64,000 bases of DNA. Source: Ridgeia piscesae (Eukaryota; Annelida; Polychaeta; Sabellida; Siboglinidae). The stretch covers positions 68,828-132,827 of the forward strand of contig JAODUO010001234.1 of the NCBI GenBank assembly GCA_025642075.2, read 5' to 3'. A program made the translations under genes and the position numbers. The notes under the pieces are model-generated. The model was not told the DNA's origin, did no database searches, and was given only the letters and a program-made list of their open reading frames with translations. Shown piece after piece: positions 53,500 through 64,000 of the stretch; position 1 is the first letter of the stretch; each line of letters opens with the position of its first letter.

Positions 53500-55430
53500 T
53501 TAGCTGGTATTAATGGTAATTGCTATGATCTTAGCAATATACTTCCAGACAAATTTCGCCACAATAACTGTCAGTACAAAGTACTCCATCTAAACAACGA
53601 AGGACTTTCATCTAAATTTGACAACCTAAACTATTATTATCAGATCTAACTGACGCACATGTTAAAGTTCATTTCATTTTATTATGTGAACCATTCATAA
53701 ATAAAATAGGAAGATTAAACCTAAAGGCAGTGTCCTGGTGTAGGTATAAGATCACATTCAATTCAATCTTCGTGAAGTATAAGTATTTTCATAGGTGAAT
53801 TTGAATCTATACTTGTTGAATCATTTACTAACGGTCCTACTTCTATTGTCGGAGAAATAATAATGATATAATTACAAATCCTGATCAAATTTCGAATGCA
53901 TTCTGTAACTTTCTTTTACAAATGTCGGTCCAAAATACATGAAGTCGATACCTCAATGCAAACAGCAATTTAAAACATCTCTTCAAAATTCCCCGTAAAC
54001 AATTAAAATAGTCGATCAAAATGAGATCCAATAAAAAATAAAACCCCTTCAACCTAAGTTCACGTTCTGATAATTTGAGTCAGCTTGATATACAGTTAAT
54101 TGTGGAGGAATAGTTTCACCGATAGCTATTTTAATAAACATGTCAATAGTTGAGTGAATAGTACATCGATCAGGAATTAACAATTGCGAAAATTATACCT
54201 GCTTTTACGTCAAAGATGACATTTCATATCATAGACCTGTATCTATATTACCTTCAATTCTAAAACTATTGGAAACAAATGTATATAGAAGGACATATAG
54301 TTTTATACAAAACAAGTATTGAATAACCACCCATATGGTTTTCGTGAGAATAAAACACTCAACAATAAATGCCATAACCGCGCTTACTAGTGATAGTATA
54401 AAAGCATTGGAAGAAATAACTAGGTTCTTAGTGTTTTCTTGTATCTGTGTAAAACCTGTGATACAATGTATTACCAAATATTATTATATAAACGTAAATA
54501 CTATGGAATCAGAGGCTCTCAACTCAGGTGGTTTGAGAGTTATCTCTCAGACCAGATACACTAAATGTTACGTTAAATATAATAACAATGTTTCGATTCA
54601 GCAGGATATCACATACGCGGTTCCGCAGGGGTCCATACTCGGTCCACTCTTGTTAATTGTTTATATAAATTATCTTTTTGTATGTAAATAAGTGCAAATC
54701 CATATTATTTGCTGACGGCTCTACAATATACACGGGGGGAAATGAACATATGAATAACGAACTTAATATATTAGCTGACTGATGTTCTGCAAATAAGCTG
54801 TCCCTGAATGTTTCCAAGACAACATGCATGTCATTCTATTGATCCCATTCTCCCCAGAGTGAAGAACCTTCTATAACTATGCCTAATATAGCAATCCAGA
54901 GAATAAAATGTGTAACATATCTGGGTTGTCTTACAGATGAAAACTTAACTGGCAAGAACACATACACGCATACAAAACTTGTGCTCTTTTTGCAATCAAT
55001 AGAGTTAACACCTTTCTTCCTATTACAGCTCATAAAACAATATATTTCACTATATTTTACCCCTATTTGACATACAACTAAATCCACATATAAACCCCAT
55101 TTCACGAATGTATTCAATATGCACAACCAAATCGTTCCTTTCATATTTAAAAGAAATTACAGGGAAAACTCCCACGCCTTTTTATATATGTACACTTATT
55201 AAAATTGCATGATATATACGAACTTGAAGTTGGAACATTTATGTATAATTACGTCCATGAGAGCCTATCATATTCGATATCTGATATGTTTACGTTAGCC
55301 CATGATATTCACATCTGTGAAACCAGAACATATCATAAATACGTATTTTTGTTAATTCTACTGTCAGATCCTCAAACAGATTGTACAATGCACTGTAAAA
55401 TGTTGGTAAAATATACGTTGAACTGATCAA
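53500..55430 (+). pseudogene. LINE ORF2: endonuclease and reverse transcriptase (fourth lineage)
   Basis: Endonuclease start: 'CQYKVLHLNNEGLSSKFDNL' and 'VHFILLCEPFINKIGRLN'-like frames (53,570-53,720). RT part: 'SILPSILKLLETNVYRRTYS' (54,238), the 'IKHSTINAITAL' segment, 'QDITYAVPQGSILGPLLLIV' (about 54,605-54,665), 'SKLFADGSTIYT'-like motif C with the second Asp changed (F-A-D-G), and 'NELNILAD' and 'NKLSLNVSKTTCMSF' of the thumb. The C-terminal region continues to about 55,430 in several frames. It is a nearly full-length but strongly decayed element with the ORF1 at 51.9 kb. The missing motif-C Asp and many stops mean no activity. Confidence 0.78.
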
Positions 55431-57015
55431 CAGTTTCTTGTTTTGATTGTACAGTGTGTACCGTCCGAAATAATACACTTTTCATTTATCTTAAGCTTTG
55501 TGTCTTTCGATTTACAATAAAACATCATTGATGTACTCCAACTGTTCTATCTTATATAACTCAAATTTGTCTTTGAAATAATGTTTGTTTATTTTTTAAA
55601 TTGCTATCGATGGTCTAATGTTCTGTTGTTTTTGTCTATGTGGTATTATTGTTCCTTTAGTGAGCCTTTTTTTTTTATCAATCTTAGCCTTCATTTGCGT
55701 TTTTGGTAAACATTAATTGATTTTAGAGGTAAGATTATTTAGACATTTTCATGTACAATGTTTGTGTTTTATAATTATGCATTTAATTTATTGATATTTT
55801 TTGTTTAGTCGTTCGTTTGTATATTACCTTTCCAATTATTATGATCCCAATCTTAAATAAATCAATACCGGAACGTGTTCTGATATATAATTACATAAAG
55901 TTCCATATATCACAGTACATTCTTGTGTGTTTCCGGTCATTTGAAATTAGATGTATTAGATCACTGAAATATTCAGTAAACCAATAAATGGTGATTTATA
56001 TATCATGCCAATTACAATTTTAGTATCGTCTCTACTACAATGATTCGCAGGACACTCCTTAGAGTTAGAGTAATTTTTGTTATGAAATTATTGTTTTTGA
56101 TAAGAAGGTAATTCCAGTAATAGCATAAATGTATGGTTTCCATTGGCTTTAACCAGGTTTCTATTAGTCCAGTACAGTCAACATTAAATTATAAATATTT
56201 ATTAAAGTTGAGTATAGCTGATTAAAATGTCGAAACATTCCATAACTGAGCGACGCCGAAACGACCGATATTCACCTTAACCTATATACCATTTCGGCGA
56301 CGATGCAATTTTGTTTTCAAAATGTCAGTGCGGCCACATTGTCGCGCCGATTCTACCACCTGTTCCCGCCTAGCCGAAGTGGAAGGGTAGTCGAAGCTTC
56401 ATAAAGGAAAACGAGTAGCGCTGCAATCGTTATTCATTTTCTGCACTGATGCAGTGAAAATGAAAATCAGTACGTTGTATAGTTATTTGTGTTACACGTA
56501 TTCGGCATACTGCGCATAGGACATTGAAATCGATTTTCGTTTTTTACTTCACGTAAACGAAAAAGTAATTCGTTTTTCCTTTTTCGTTGGAAAATTTCAT
56601 AACGAAAAAGGAAAAGACGGTACATACACGGACCGATAACTGTTGCAATGATTGTGGTGAACATTCATACAACGCCAATTTTCTAGTAAAACTATGGAGA
56701 AGTGTTCTGTTCATGCTATGATAGCTCTACCGGGTTCTGTGTGATGTTCCGTGAATACATTAGCAAGCCAGCAGGCAGGCGGAGCTTCGAGAAACCGCAA
56801 ACACAATGAGGTACCACGATAACTAACCCGACAGAGGGCGCTATAAAGTAACTAGGGTATTTGCCGTGTTTTTGTTAATTCAACGTAGTGGTTACGTAGC
56901 CGAGCATTTGAATCTTGTAACTCAGCGTTATAGGTCCGAGCACTCAGCGCGCATGCGCCAATTATCACGTGTTGGCTCTCGCTTCCGCCCGCTCTCTATT
57001 CAATATGCCGGTCAT
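55431..57015. other. no recognisable gene
   Basis: AT-rich spacer. Contains the second copy of the 47,220 short repeat at 56,805-56,865 and an NRF-1-like CGCGCATGCGCC at 56,948. Confidence 0.4.
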
Positions 57016-57286
57016 ATGAAATATGTCGTGGTTATATTTGGGTTAAACGTAGACGATGTTTTCGATAGTTTTAAAGGGGTACAGACCACGATAAAGGAAA
57101 TAGAAGACAGAACAGCCGTGCAACTGCACAAACGAAATTGTAAGACTTTGGCTGCGTCAGTTGTTAGATATCACGGCCGCGCTGGCAAGGTTAAGCCCGA
57201 GCTCAAATACTATCTTCTCGCGTACTGTTGTGTTTTTGGGGAAAACCCACAAGACAAGGAGCACTGGTGACAGGACAAACACAAAG
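57016..57286 (+). pseudogene. ZSWIM3-like N-terminal domain exon (MULE-type element)
   Basis: The frame from ATG 57,016 reads 'VFDSFKGVQTTIKEIEDRTA', 'VQLHKRNCKTLAASVV', and 'VKPELKYYLLAYCCVFG'. This matches the N-terminal domain of ZSWIM3/ZSWIM1-type proteins, in which a 'F-x-S-F-x-x-(A/V)...E' helix is followed by 'LKY-x-x-x-(Y/F)-x-C-(I/V)-(H/F)-G'. One extra G in the run at 57,237-57,240 shifts the frame. In the corrected frame the sequence continues with 'KTHKTRSTGDRTNTK' up to a GTACGT donor at about 57,287. I infer the downstream transposase part is the relic at 62.4-63.1 kb. No intact ORF remains. Confidence 0.55.
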
Positions 57287-57837
57287 TACGTATGAAATAT
57301 ATCACGCAGTCTGTTTTATAACGTATTAATTCTATTTTAACTGCCACTTATTAGAAATTAGTATTACTTCATGCTAGAAAAATTAGCAATATACGCGCAT
57401 TCCATGTAAAATGAATCAAGAAAATACAATTGGCGTGTTAATTTATTATCAGGTTATTTGGTGTGTTTGATTGATTTGACATGGAACGACCCTGAAATAG
57501 GCTATCTTCCAAGAAACTGGTATAAATTAGTAGGGCCTTTTCAAAACAATTACCACCTGTTTTAATGTGTATATGTTCGGAATATCATTCTACATCACTT
57601 CCGGTACAAAGAAGACGGATAATATTTTTAATTGTGTTTTATATTAGTGCCGTCGAGCTGATGTAAATAAGCCGATGTCACAAGGCGTGAACGGTTAGCG
57701 CATTACAGAAGCAGCAGGACCGCAAAGACGATGCCTTGCCATTTGCGGATATGTCCCCAAACCTAAGACTACACCATTAATTTGTATTTTGTGTAATGCA
57801 GATTTTGTTTCGTTTAAATTGATAACATATTGCTAAT

Positions 57838-59760
57838 TTTATAAAGAAGCACTTAATCAAGCTACAGCTGAAATTAGAAATTCAAAGAGAAGCTACGAAC
57901 AAAAAATTGCTTTTAATATAAAACATGACAGCAAGAGTTTGTATGCGTATGTTCGAAGTAAACAGAAAGTTCAGGATAAGGTCGGTCCTCTAGAAGGTAG
58001 TGATGGAAACATAATAACAGAGGGATTCTTAATGGCAGAAAACCTAAATGAGTACTTTAGTTCGGTGTTTACCAGGGAAGATATTAGTATATTACCAGTA
58101 CTTGAGACTAAGTTCGAAGGGAGAGAGTTTGACTATTTAGGACAACTAATTGTAACCTCAACAATGGTAGCTATGAAAATAAGAGATATGAAGGATAATA
58201 AATCACCTGGAGTGGATGGGATTCCTCCCAAATTACTATTAGAAATTGTAGAACAAATCAGCATACCGCTTGCAACAGTGTTCAATTTGTCATTAGAGGA
58301 GGGAATAGTTCCGTTAGAATGGAAAGAAGCAAACATTATACCATTATTTAAAAAAGGTTTGAGAAACAAGTCAGAGAACTATAGACCAGTGAGTTTAACA
58401 TCGGCGATTTGCAAACTATTAGAAAGACTAATTAAAGATCACCTGGTTGATTTTCTTGTTAGAAATTAATTGATAAACCCATCTCAACATGGGTTTTTAA
58501 AAGCGAGGTCATGCTTAACAAATATGTTATGTTTTTTAGAAGATGTCACAAAGTGGGTAGATGAGGGATCACCAGTAGATATAATCTACTTAGATTTAAA
58601 AAAAGCCTTTGACAAAGTGCCACACCAAAGACTACTACTTAAACTAAAGGCCCATGGCATAGGAAATGGAATGATCAACTGGATAGAAAAATGGCTTATT
58701 GATAGAAGACAAAGAGTAGTAGTTGATGGGGAGGTTTCAAACTGGAAATCGGTTTTGAGTGGAGTACCGCAGGGATCAGTGCTGGGACCTATTTTATTCT
58801 TATTATATATCAATGATTTGGATGATGACATAACAAGCAAGGTGTTGAAGTTTGCGGACGACACAAAAGTGTTTAGGAAAATTAAAAGTGATGCAGATAG
58901 ACAGCATTTACAAGATGATCTTAATAAGTTGATAGAATGGTCTGAGTAGTGGCAAATGCTGTTTAATTTTGGAAAATGTAAGTGCCTTCACACAGGACAT
59001 GGGAATGAAGATGCACAATATACAATGGGTGGTACTGTACTAAATACTACCTTAAAAGAAAAGGACTTAGGGTTAACTATTAGTGCTGACATGAAGGTAT
59101 CAGAGCAGTGTGGAATTGCAGCAGCAAAGGGAAACCAAATTCGTGGATTAATTAGGCGAAATATAGTGTACAAAGAAAAAGAACTAATAATACCGCTGTA
59201 TAAAACAATAGTTAGGTCTCACTTAGAATATTGTATACAAGCATGGAGGCCATATCGCAAGAAGGATATTGATATGCTAGAAAGAGTACAAAGGAGAGCA
59301 ACCAAAATGATACCAAAACTCAGGAATATTAGTTATGAAATGCGTATAAAAGAATGTGGTTTAACAACACTAGAAACCAGAAGATTGAGAGGAGATCAGA
59401 TTGAGGTGTTTAAAATATTGAATGGATATGAAAATATTGACAGAAATATTTTTTTCACAGTCAAGGAAGAGAGAAGGACTAGAGGACATGGAGTTGCATT
59501 AGCAAAGAAGCAGTGTAGACTAGATATTAGAACATTTTCATTTTCACAAAGAACAGTAAACGAATGGAACAGATTATCAGCTGATTGTGTAGGTGCTAGT
59601 AGTGTTAATATATTTAAAAATAAAATCGACATATACCTAAGACGGGCGGGGTATACTTAGATAGATAGGTTGGACTCTCGATAAGCCAAATGGCTTCCTA
59701 GTCCACCTGCCATCTATAGTTGAATCTCTAGGTGGCAATCTTGTTAAATCGTGTTAAATC
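57838..59760 (+). mobile_element. CR1-like LINE, 5'-truncated (copy 5)
   Basis: Plus-strand copy of the family, beginning abruptly between the endonuclease and RT domains and ending with the complete 3' UTR, both stem-loops and two tail units (GTTAAATC-type). It is very similar to copy 4. The near absence of indels indicates a recent insertion. Confidence 0.92.
57840..59660 (+). pseudogene. LINE reverse transcriptase, two nonsense codons
   Basis: A single frame runs the full length, interrupted only by TAA at 58,467 and TAG at 58,947. It contains 'NIIPLFKKGLRNKSENYRPV', 'QHGFLKARSC', '[17 protein letters not shown]' (motif A), '[20 protein letters not shown]' (motif B), an intact F-A-D-D at 58,851-58,862 (motif C), and the C-terminal 'WRPYRKKDIDMLERVQRRAT' and 'VNEWNRLSADCVGASSVNIF'. 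The RT catalytic residues are all present. The endonuclease domain is lost by 5' truncation. Apart from the two stops it is the best-preserved RT in the window. Confidence 0.93.
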
Positions 59761-59851
59761 TAATTGATTTCTATATATCGACTTCGCCATGAACACTCAA
59801 GACATCGCCTATGTGGTTCTAATGCGTATGTGATGCGCTAACCGTTCACGC

Positions 59852-61314
59852 TATGTTACATTTACGCCCTAACTATTTAGGCTAGTTAACTGGAAGATTA
59901 CCCCTGAAATATAGGCAATAACTACATTTGTAATGATCTGTTAGTATGCAAATGGTGGAGAATGTCCTAGAATGTTTTGTTACTGTTATCAACATTGCTG
60001 TTACCACACATCTATGTCATTGTGTGCTGGTTTACTTAATGTGTATGTGTGTGTAAAACACCATGCCAAACAAACGGGTGAAATGGACTTGTCCATGATT
60101 GATTTTGAAGAGAAATGTTGTATATTAGTTTTCATTCATGAATGTATGTTACATACCAATCATATTTTACGTCAGTCTGAACATACTTTTTTGTCATGGT
60201 CAGGTAATGTTGACGACAATAATTATTATGCAACCATTTGTCATGTTCTTTTAAAAATCATTTATCACGCGTATTGTTTGGTGTGTGTGGGCAGTTCCAT
60301 GATGTCGGACGTACACTTTAGATATTTTAATTTAGCTATGCACATCATCAAGGGTTAGAAGGTGCCACAGCTTGTTGTCATCTGTTATAAGAGTCCACTA
60401 TGACACAGTTGTCTCATAATAGAATTTACACAAGTCCAAACATTACATAAAGCATACACAACTATGTGATACATAAAACTTGGGAATATTACCTGTCATG
60501 TGGTAGTCTATTTGCCCCAGTTGAAGCAATTTCAATAACTTACACGTTGGTTTACCTGACCACGGTACTGTCCGGGGGAAATGGTGTACATAGACAAATT
60601 TCGTTGCTAGGCACCTTGTCCTCCATTATGATAACTGCTACAAAATTGCGCCAGATTAACAACATCCAGGCCAAGATGCGAAGTCACGATGAAAATGACT
60701 TTACCAAAGTGGTAACTCGGTTAATGTCCATGTGTTGTACTTTTGGTGGTTTAGCGTGTTATTTTATTAGGGCTCGAGTAATATGCCGGTATACTTGTTT
60801 TTCTTGGGTGCAAATTTGTCTGGTACAATCTATTGTATTAAATATAAGATTAACGGATCTTGATGTCTATAACTGTCTGTTGTGTGATATTTTGTGTTTG
60901 CATTAATGTAGTCCAGCAGAGCAGTGTTCACAAGACGGTAAGCAATATAAGTTAAATTTCCAGAATTATTATGGAAAACATTATAACGGTAGGCTGCCAG
61001 GTACTACTGGTCAATTAGTGTTATTGGCATCCTTTTTCAGTTGTGCAAATCATATCTTCTTTTCTTCTTTTATTATTTGTTTGCAAAAACAGTTCTGGGT
61101 TGTTTTTCTCTTTTGCCGGACTAGTAAACATTTTGGCGGACTAGTAAAAATTTGTTTTACTAGTCCCGCAGTCTAGTAAAATAATTGCTAATAAATGCAA
61201 AGGTTCTCCCCCTGTACATAGTATATATTTAATATGTAGTAGTATAATGCGTCACTCATGTATTTATGTTTAGTCATGGTATTCATTTGTGTATCTTTTA
61301 ATTTCTGTCTTGGA
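59852..61314. other. no recognised gene; two long plus-strand frames
   Basis: Open frames of 128 codons (59,972-60,358) and 146 codons (60,466-60,906) occur. Both are rich in Cys, Tyr and hydrophobic residues, have no recognisable domain and lack clear splice sites. The second could contain one or two membrane segments, but AT-rich drift gives similar profiles. Confidence 0.3.
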
Positions 61315-62290
61315 GATAATAAGATAAGATGAGATAAATTTATTATGTGGCAAATTTACAGTTGGATTGTACATGTACATTCATAATAAAATCGATAATT
61401 CCATAAAATATCATATTAATGTACAATGTTAGCATACCTTGTTAAAAATTAAAATCATCATTGGAAACCTGCGTAATAAATTTAAACATATACATTACAA
61501 TAAACTTTACATAAACATTGTTATAAAATAAAAAGAAATAAAAAGTAAAATCAAATTAAATTGTCTGTTAACATACATGTACATTACTAGCTGATCTGCA
61601 AATGCTTTAAACACCACGGAATTAAGGAATTTTTGTAGCGATTTATTTTTGCCCTTGGAATAGGTCACTTGTTACACAACCTCCAGGCATATGGCACACT
61701 TCGACCATTTGGTACTAACGCATTCATTTTGTGATCCCTACTCTTCATTTTAGTGAAATACGCTCTACACAATTCATCGCGTATGCGGTGCAACGTCGGC
61801 AGGTTTACCTATTGCAGGATATTTTCGTACTGATAACCCGGAAATAGAGTTTTGAGACACCTTTTTTGAATTAGTTCTATGTTACCCGATACATAATTAG
61901 GTAATTTTGATAAATCATGTACACTCTCTTTGAAATTATTTCATCTACATGTGCATTCCAACTTAAGTCAGATGATATAGTTACACCGAGAACCTTTGCT
62001 TGAGACACTCTTTCAATATCATTTCCATTCATATAAATATATGGCAGAGAATCTACAAATGTTCCGTTTCTTCTGAAACATATAACCATTTCTTTGGTAT
62101 ACGTATGTCATTATTACAAGACCAGTGCTCAACAATGTCAGCAGAATCCTGAATAACAGTTACCAGATTGCATATTTCAAATATAGTGCTTTCGTCAAAA
62201 TATTTATAAATAGGACAAGGCGTTTGCAAATCATTGATATGGACTAAAAGTGTTTTGGCTCTGACGCCCATGGGGGTATTCTGTCCGGAC
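61315..62290 (-). pseudogene. LINE reverse transcriptase 3' part (fifth lineage)
   Basis: On the minus strand the reading gives 'KTLLVHINDLQTPCPIYKYF' then D-E-S-T (motif C region, usual Y-V-D-D-S/T changed), 'VIQDSADIVEHWSCNNDIRI', 'KVLGVTISSDLSWNAHVDEI' and 'SKRVYMIYQ', then 'IELIQKRCLKTLF' and 'LHRIRDELCRAYFTKM', ending 'NRYKNSLIPWCL'. The tail is rich in ATCTT/ATCTC units (61,315-61,345). This matches a Jockey/CR1-group family with 'HIND' and 'SSDL-x-WN-x-HVDEI' signatures common in marine invertebrates. Frameshifts and stops are present, 5' truncated. It lies next to the MULE-like relic. Confidence 0.78.
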
Positions 62291-62399
62291 CCGTAGCTTT
62301 GTTCACTTTGATGTTATCAAGTGCCAACTTAGTGTCACTCACGTTAATGGTGAATTTAGCTTAAATGTCAACTATGTTTCACGACGCCGAAGGCACATT

Positions 62400-63110
<711 letters not shown>

Positions 63111-63984
63111 GCTGTCGTGTCGCATTCACTAACGCCTCGTTTTTCTGCGAATAGCAAAGACAGCAGAGTGTCCCATCTATATCACTATTGTCTGTGGAAG
63201 ACATGTTCGTAGTGTCACTATACTATGCAAATCACAACTTTGTCTGCTGGCTTGTCATTGCTTTCTCTAGAAACTTTCTCCAGATGTGTCGTTACCTGAA
63301 AAGCAAACAACAACTGTTACAATCATATATTGACTATGTAGTATTGTTGCGATTAAGAAACACCAATCAACCAATATACATAATACGAAATCAGTTTTTC
63401 TTATGTGACATGTGTCATTGTTGTTTATTAATGCAATACATTGGTCATGAATAACTTTGGATATAAAAAAACATGACCCTGTATGTGTAATCAGTGATCG
63501 TATGGATGATATTTACATACGTTTTTGTTACAAAAATGTCCTTAAATGCGACATTATTACATGTAATTAACTTCAAAGCATCAAAATAACACCAGAAATG
63601 GACTCCCCATACTCACAAACCTCATAAAAGTGGTGTCATTCATGGTTGTACTACTTTTGTTTCTCAAGTAATGACAGCGGCCTACTCCGGAAGGCGGCCA
63701 TCTTGGATTTGTCCAATATGGCCGCCACAGCGGAAATCCAGCTTGGCTCCCTCAAGAAATTGATATGTTATGGTCAGATGTACACCTAGTCCAAAATTGG
63801 TGCTTGTAGAACGATTTGAACAATTATATGATTAAGCCCCCTGACTACTATACTTGTACGCGCCTTCAAGGCCACCGTACTTGGATGAGGCTAAGCGGGC
63901 GTCCTGTCCTACTCGAGGGCTAGTAAACGTGTTGTTCCAGACTAGTCGTTGTCTGTGTCCTTTCACATACATACGTACACAACA
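63111..63984. other. unassigned; short inverted repeat of the GGCGGCCAT type
   Basis: At 63,692-63,727 GGCGGCCAT and ATGGCCGCC face each other, and the first arm continues as GGCGGCCATCTTGGA. This is the same core found in the TIRs of elements A and B. The stretch before the window end could contain an LTR (see next feature), but its left border is not visible. Confidence 0.4.
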
Positions 63985-64000
63985 TGGTGTCAGACGTGAC
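63985..64000 (+). promoter_or_regulatory. candidate primer binding site of an LTR retrotransposon
   Basis: TGGTGTCAGACGTGAC at the window end differs by one base in its first 14 from the tRNA-Leu-complementary PBS (TGGTGTCAGAAGTG) common in Ty3/Gypsy and BEL elements. It is preceded by ACACAACA, which fits an LTR ending in CA. The internal region would lie beyond the window. Confidence 0.4.

Larger units (their letters stand above)
57685..59851. repeat. 19-bp perfect inverted repeat flanking a LINE insertion
   Basis: GCGTGAACGGTTAGCGCAT at 57,685-57,703 has its exact reverse complement at 59,833-59,851. Most of the sequence in between is the CR1-like LINE. The core CGGTTAGCGCAT also resembles a tRNA D-arm. 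Confidence 0.8.

Noticed and set aside
60466..60906. 146-codon frame as a membrane protein
   Set aside because: Hydrophobicity alone in AT-rich DNA is weak evidence, and no family or splice support was seen.

Overview
The window reads as nuclear DNA of a non-mammalian animal. It is AT-rich and contains no bacterial-style gene packing. It is crowded with (CA)n, (TA)n, (GA)n and tetranucleotide microsatellites and with fragments of at least six non-LTR retrotransposon (LINE) lineages. Some exons have canonical splice sites. A marine invertebrate such as a mollusc, annelid or similar lophotrochozoan fits best, but that is an inference from the repeat mix. No sequence here fixes the species. Almost all recognisable coding sequence is transposon-derived and broken. 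The one plausible host-type gene is a small spliced secreted-peptide gene at 12,976-14,530 (+).

Layout. 1-5.8 kb: mostly unrecognised sequence. 5.9-10 kb: three LINE 3' fragments on the minus strand, two of one CR1-like family and one of another lineage. 12.9-14.5 kb: candidate secreted-peptide gene with microsatellite-filled introns. 14.9-15.5 kb: another LINE fragment. 15.9-20.4 kb: repeat array holding a near-identical 1.9-kb head-to-tail duplication. 20.5-24.1 kb: RTE-like LINE end, LINE ORF1, an RT-like piece, a long purine tract and a palindromic minisatellite. 25.8-33.7 kb: compound microsatellites and a dispersed block (called block B here) interrupted by a 3.1-kb element with long terminal inverted repeats (element A). 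33.8-39.4 kb: a very large inverted repeat. 39.4-43.4 kb: the most complete CR1-like LINE, with an SGNH-hydrolase ORF1 and an APE/RT ORF2. 44.0-47.1 kb: a second 3.1-kb long-TIR element (element B). 47-51 kb: hairpin and foldback sequences and the second copy of block B. 51.9-55.4 kb: a degraded two-ORF LINE. 57-63 kb: pieces of a ZSWIM3/MULE-transposase-like gene, with one LINE lying between its parts and a second LINE fragment next to it. 63.98-64.0 kb: a likely LTR-retrotransposon primer binding site at the window edge.

The most interesting signal is one ORF family seen in at least six decayed copies (17.3-18.5, 19.2-20.4, 28.4-29.0, 35.3-36.2, 37.6-38.3 and 45.0-46.2 kb). Its readable motifs, in order, are an A-D-A-D stretch, a short 'SP-(E/D)-T-D' hydrophobic strand, 'H-A-I-T-(G/E)-C-D-S' followed by a Gly-rich turn, a 'RA-x-x-Q-x-x-(I/V)-W' segment, and a cysteine-rich CXC-like end. 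The acidic motifs and Gly-rich turn resemble the order of elements in FEN/XPG (PIN-fold) nucleases. Two copies sit alone between long inverted repeats in elements of nearly equal length (elements A and B). This suggests a poorly described DNA-transposon class. A second strong signal is the 3' UTR of the CR1-like LINE, which keeps two stem-loops in all four copies, including a paired compensatory change.
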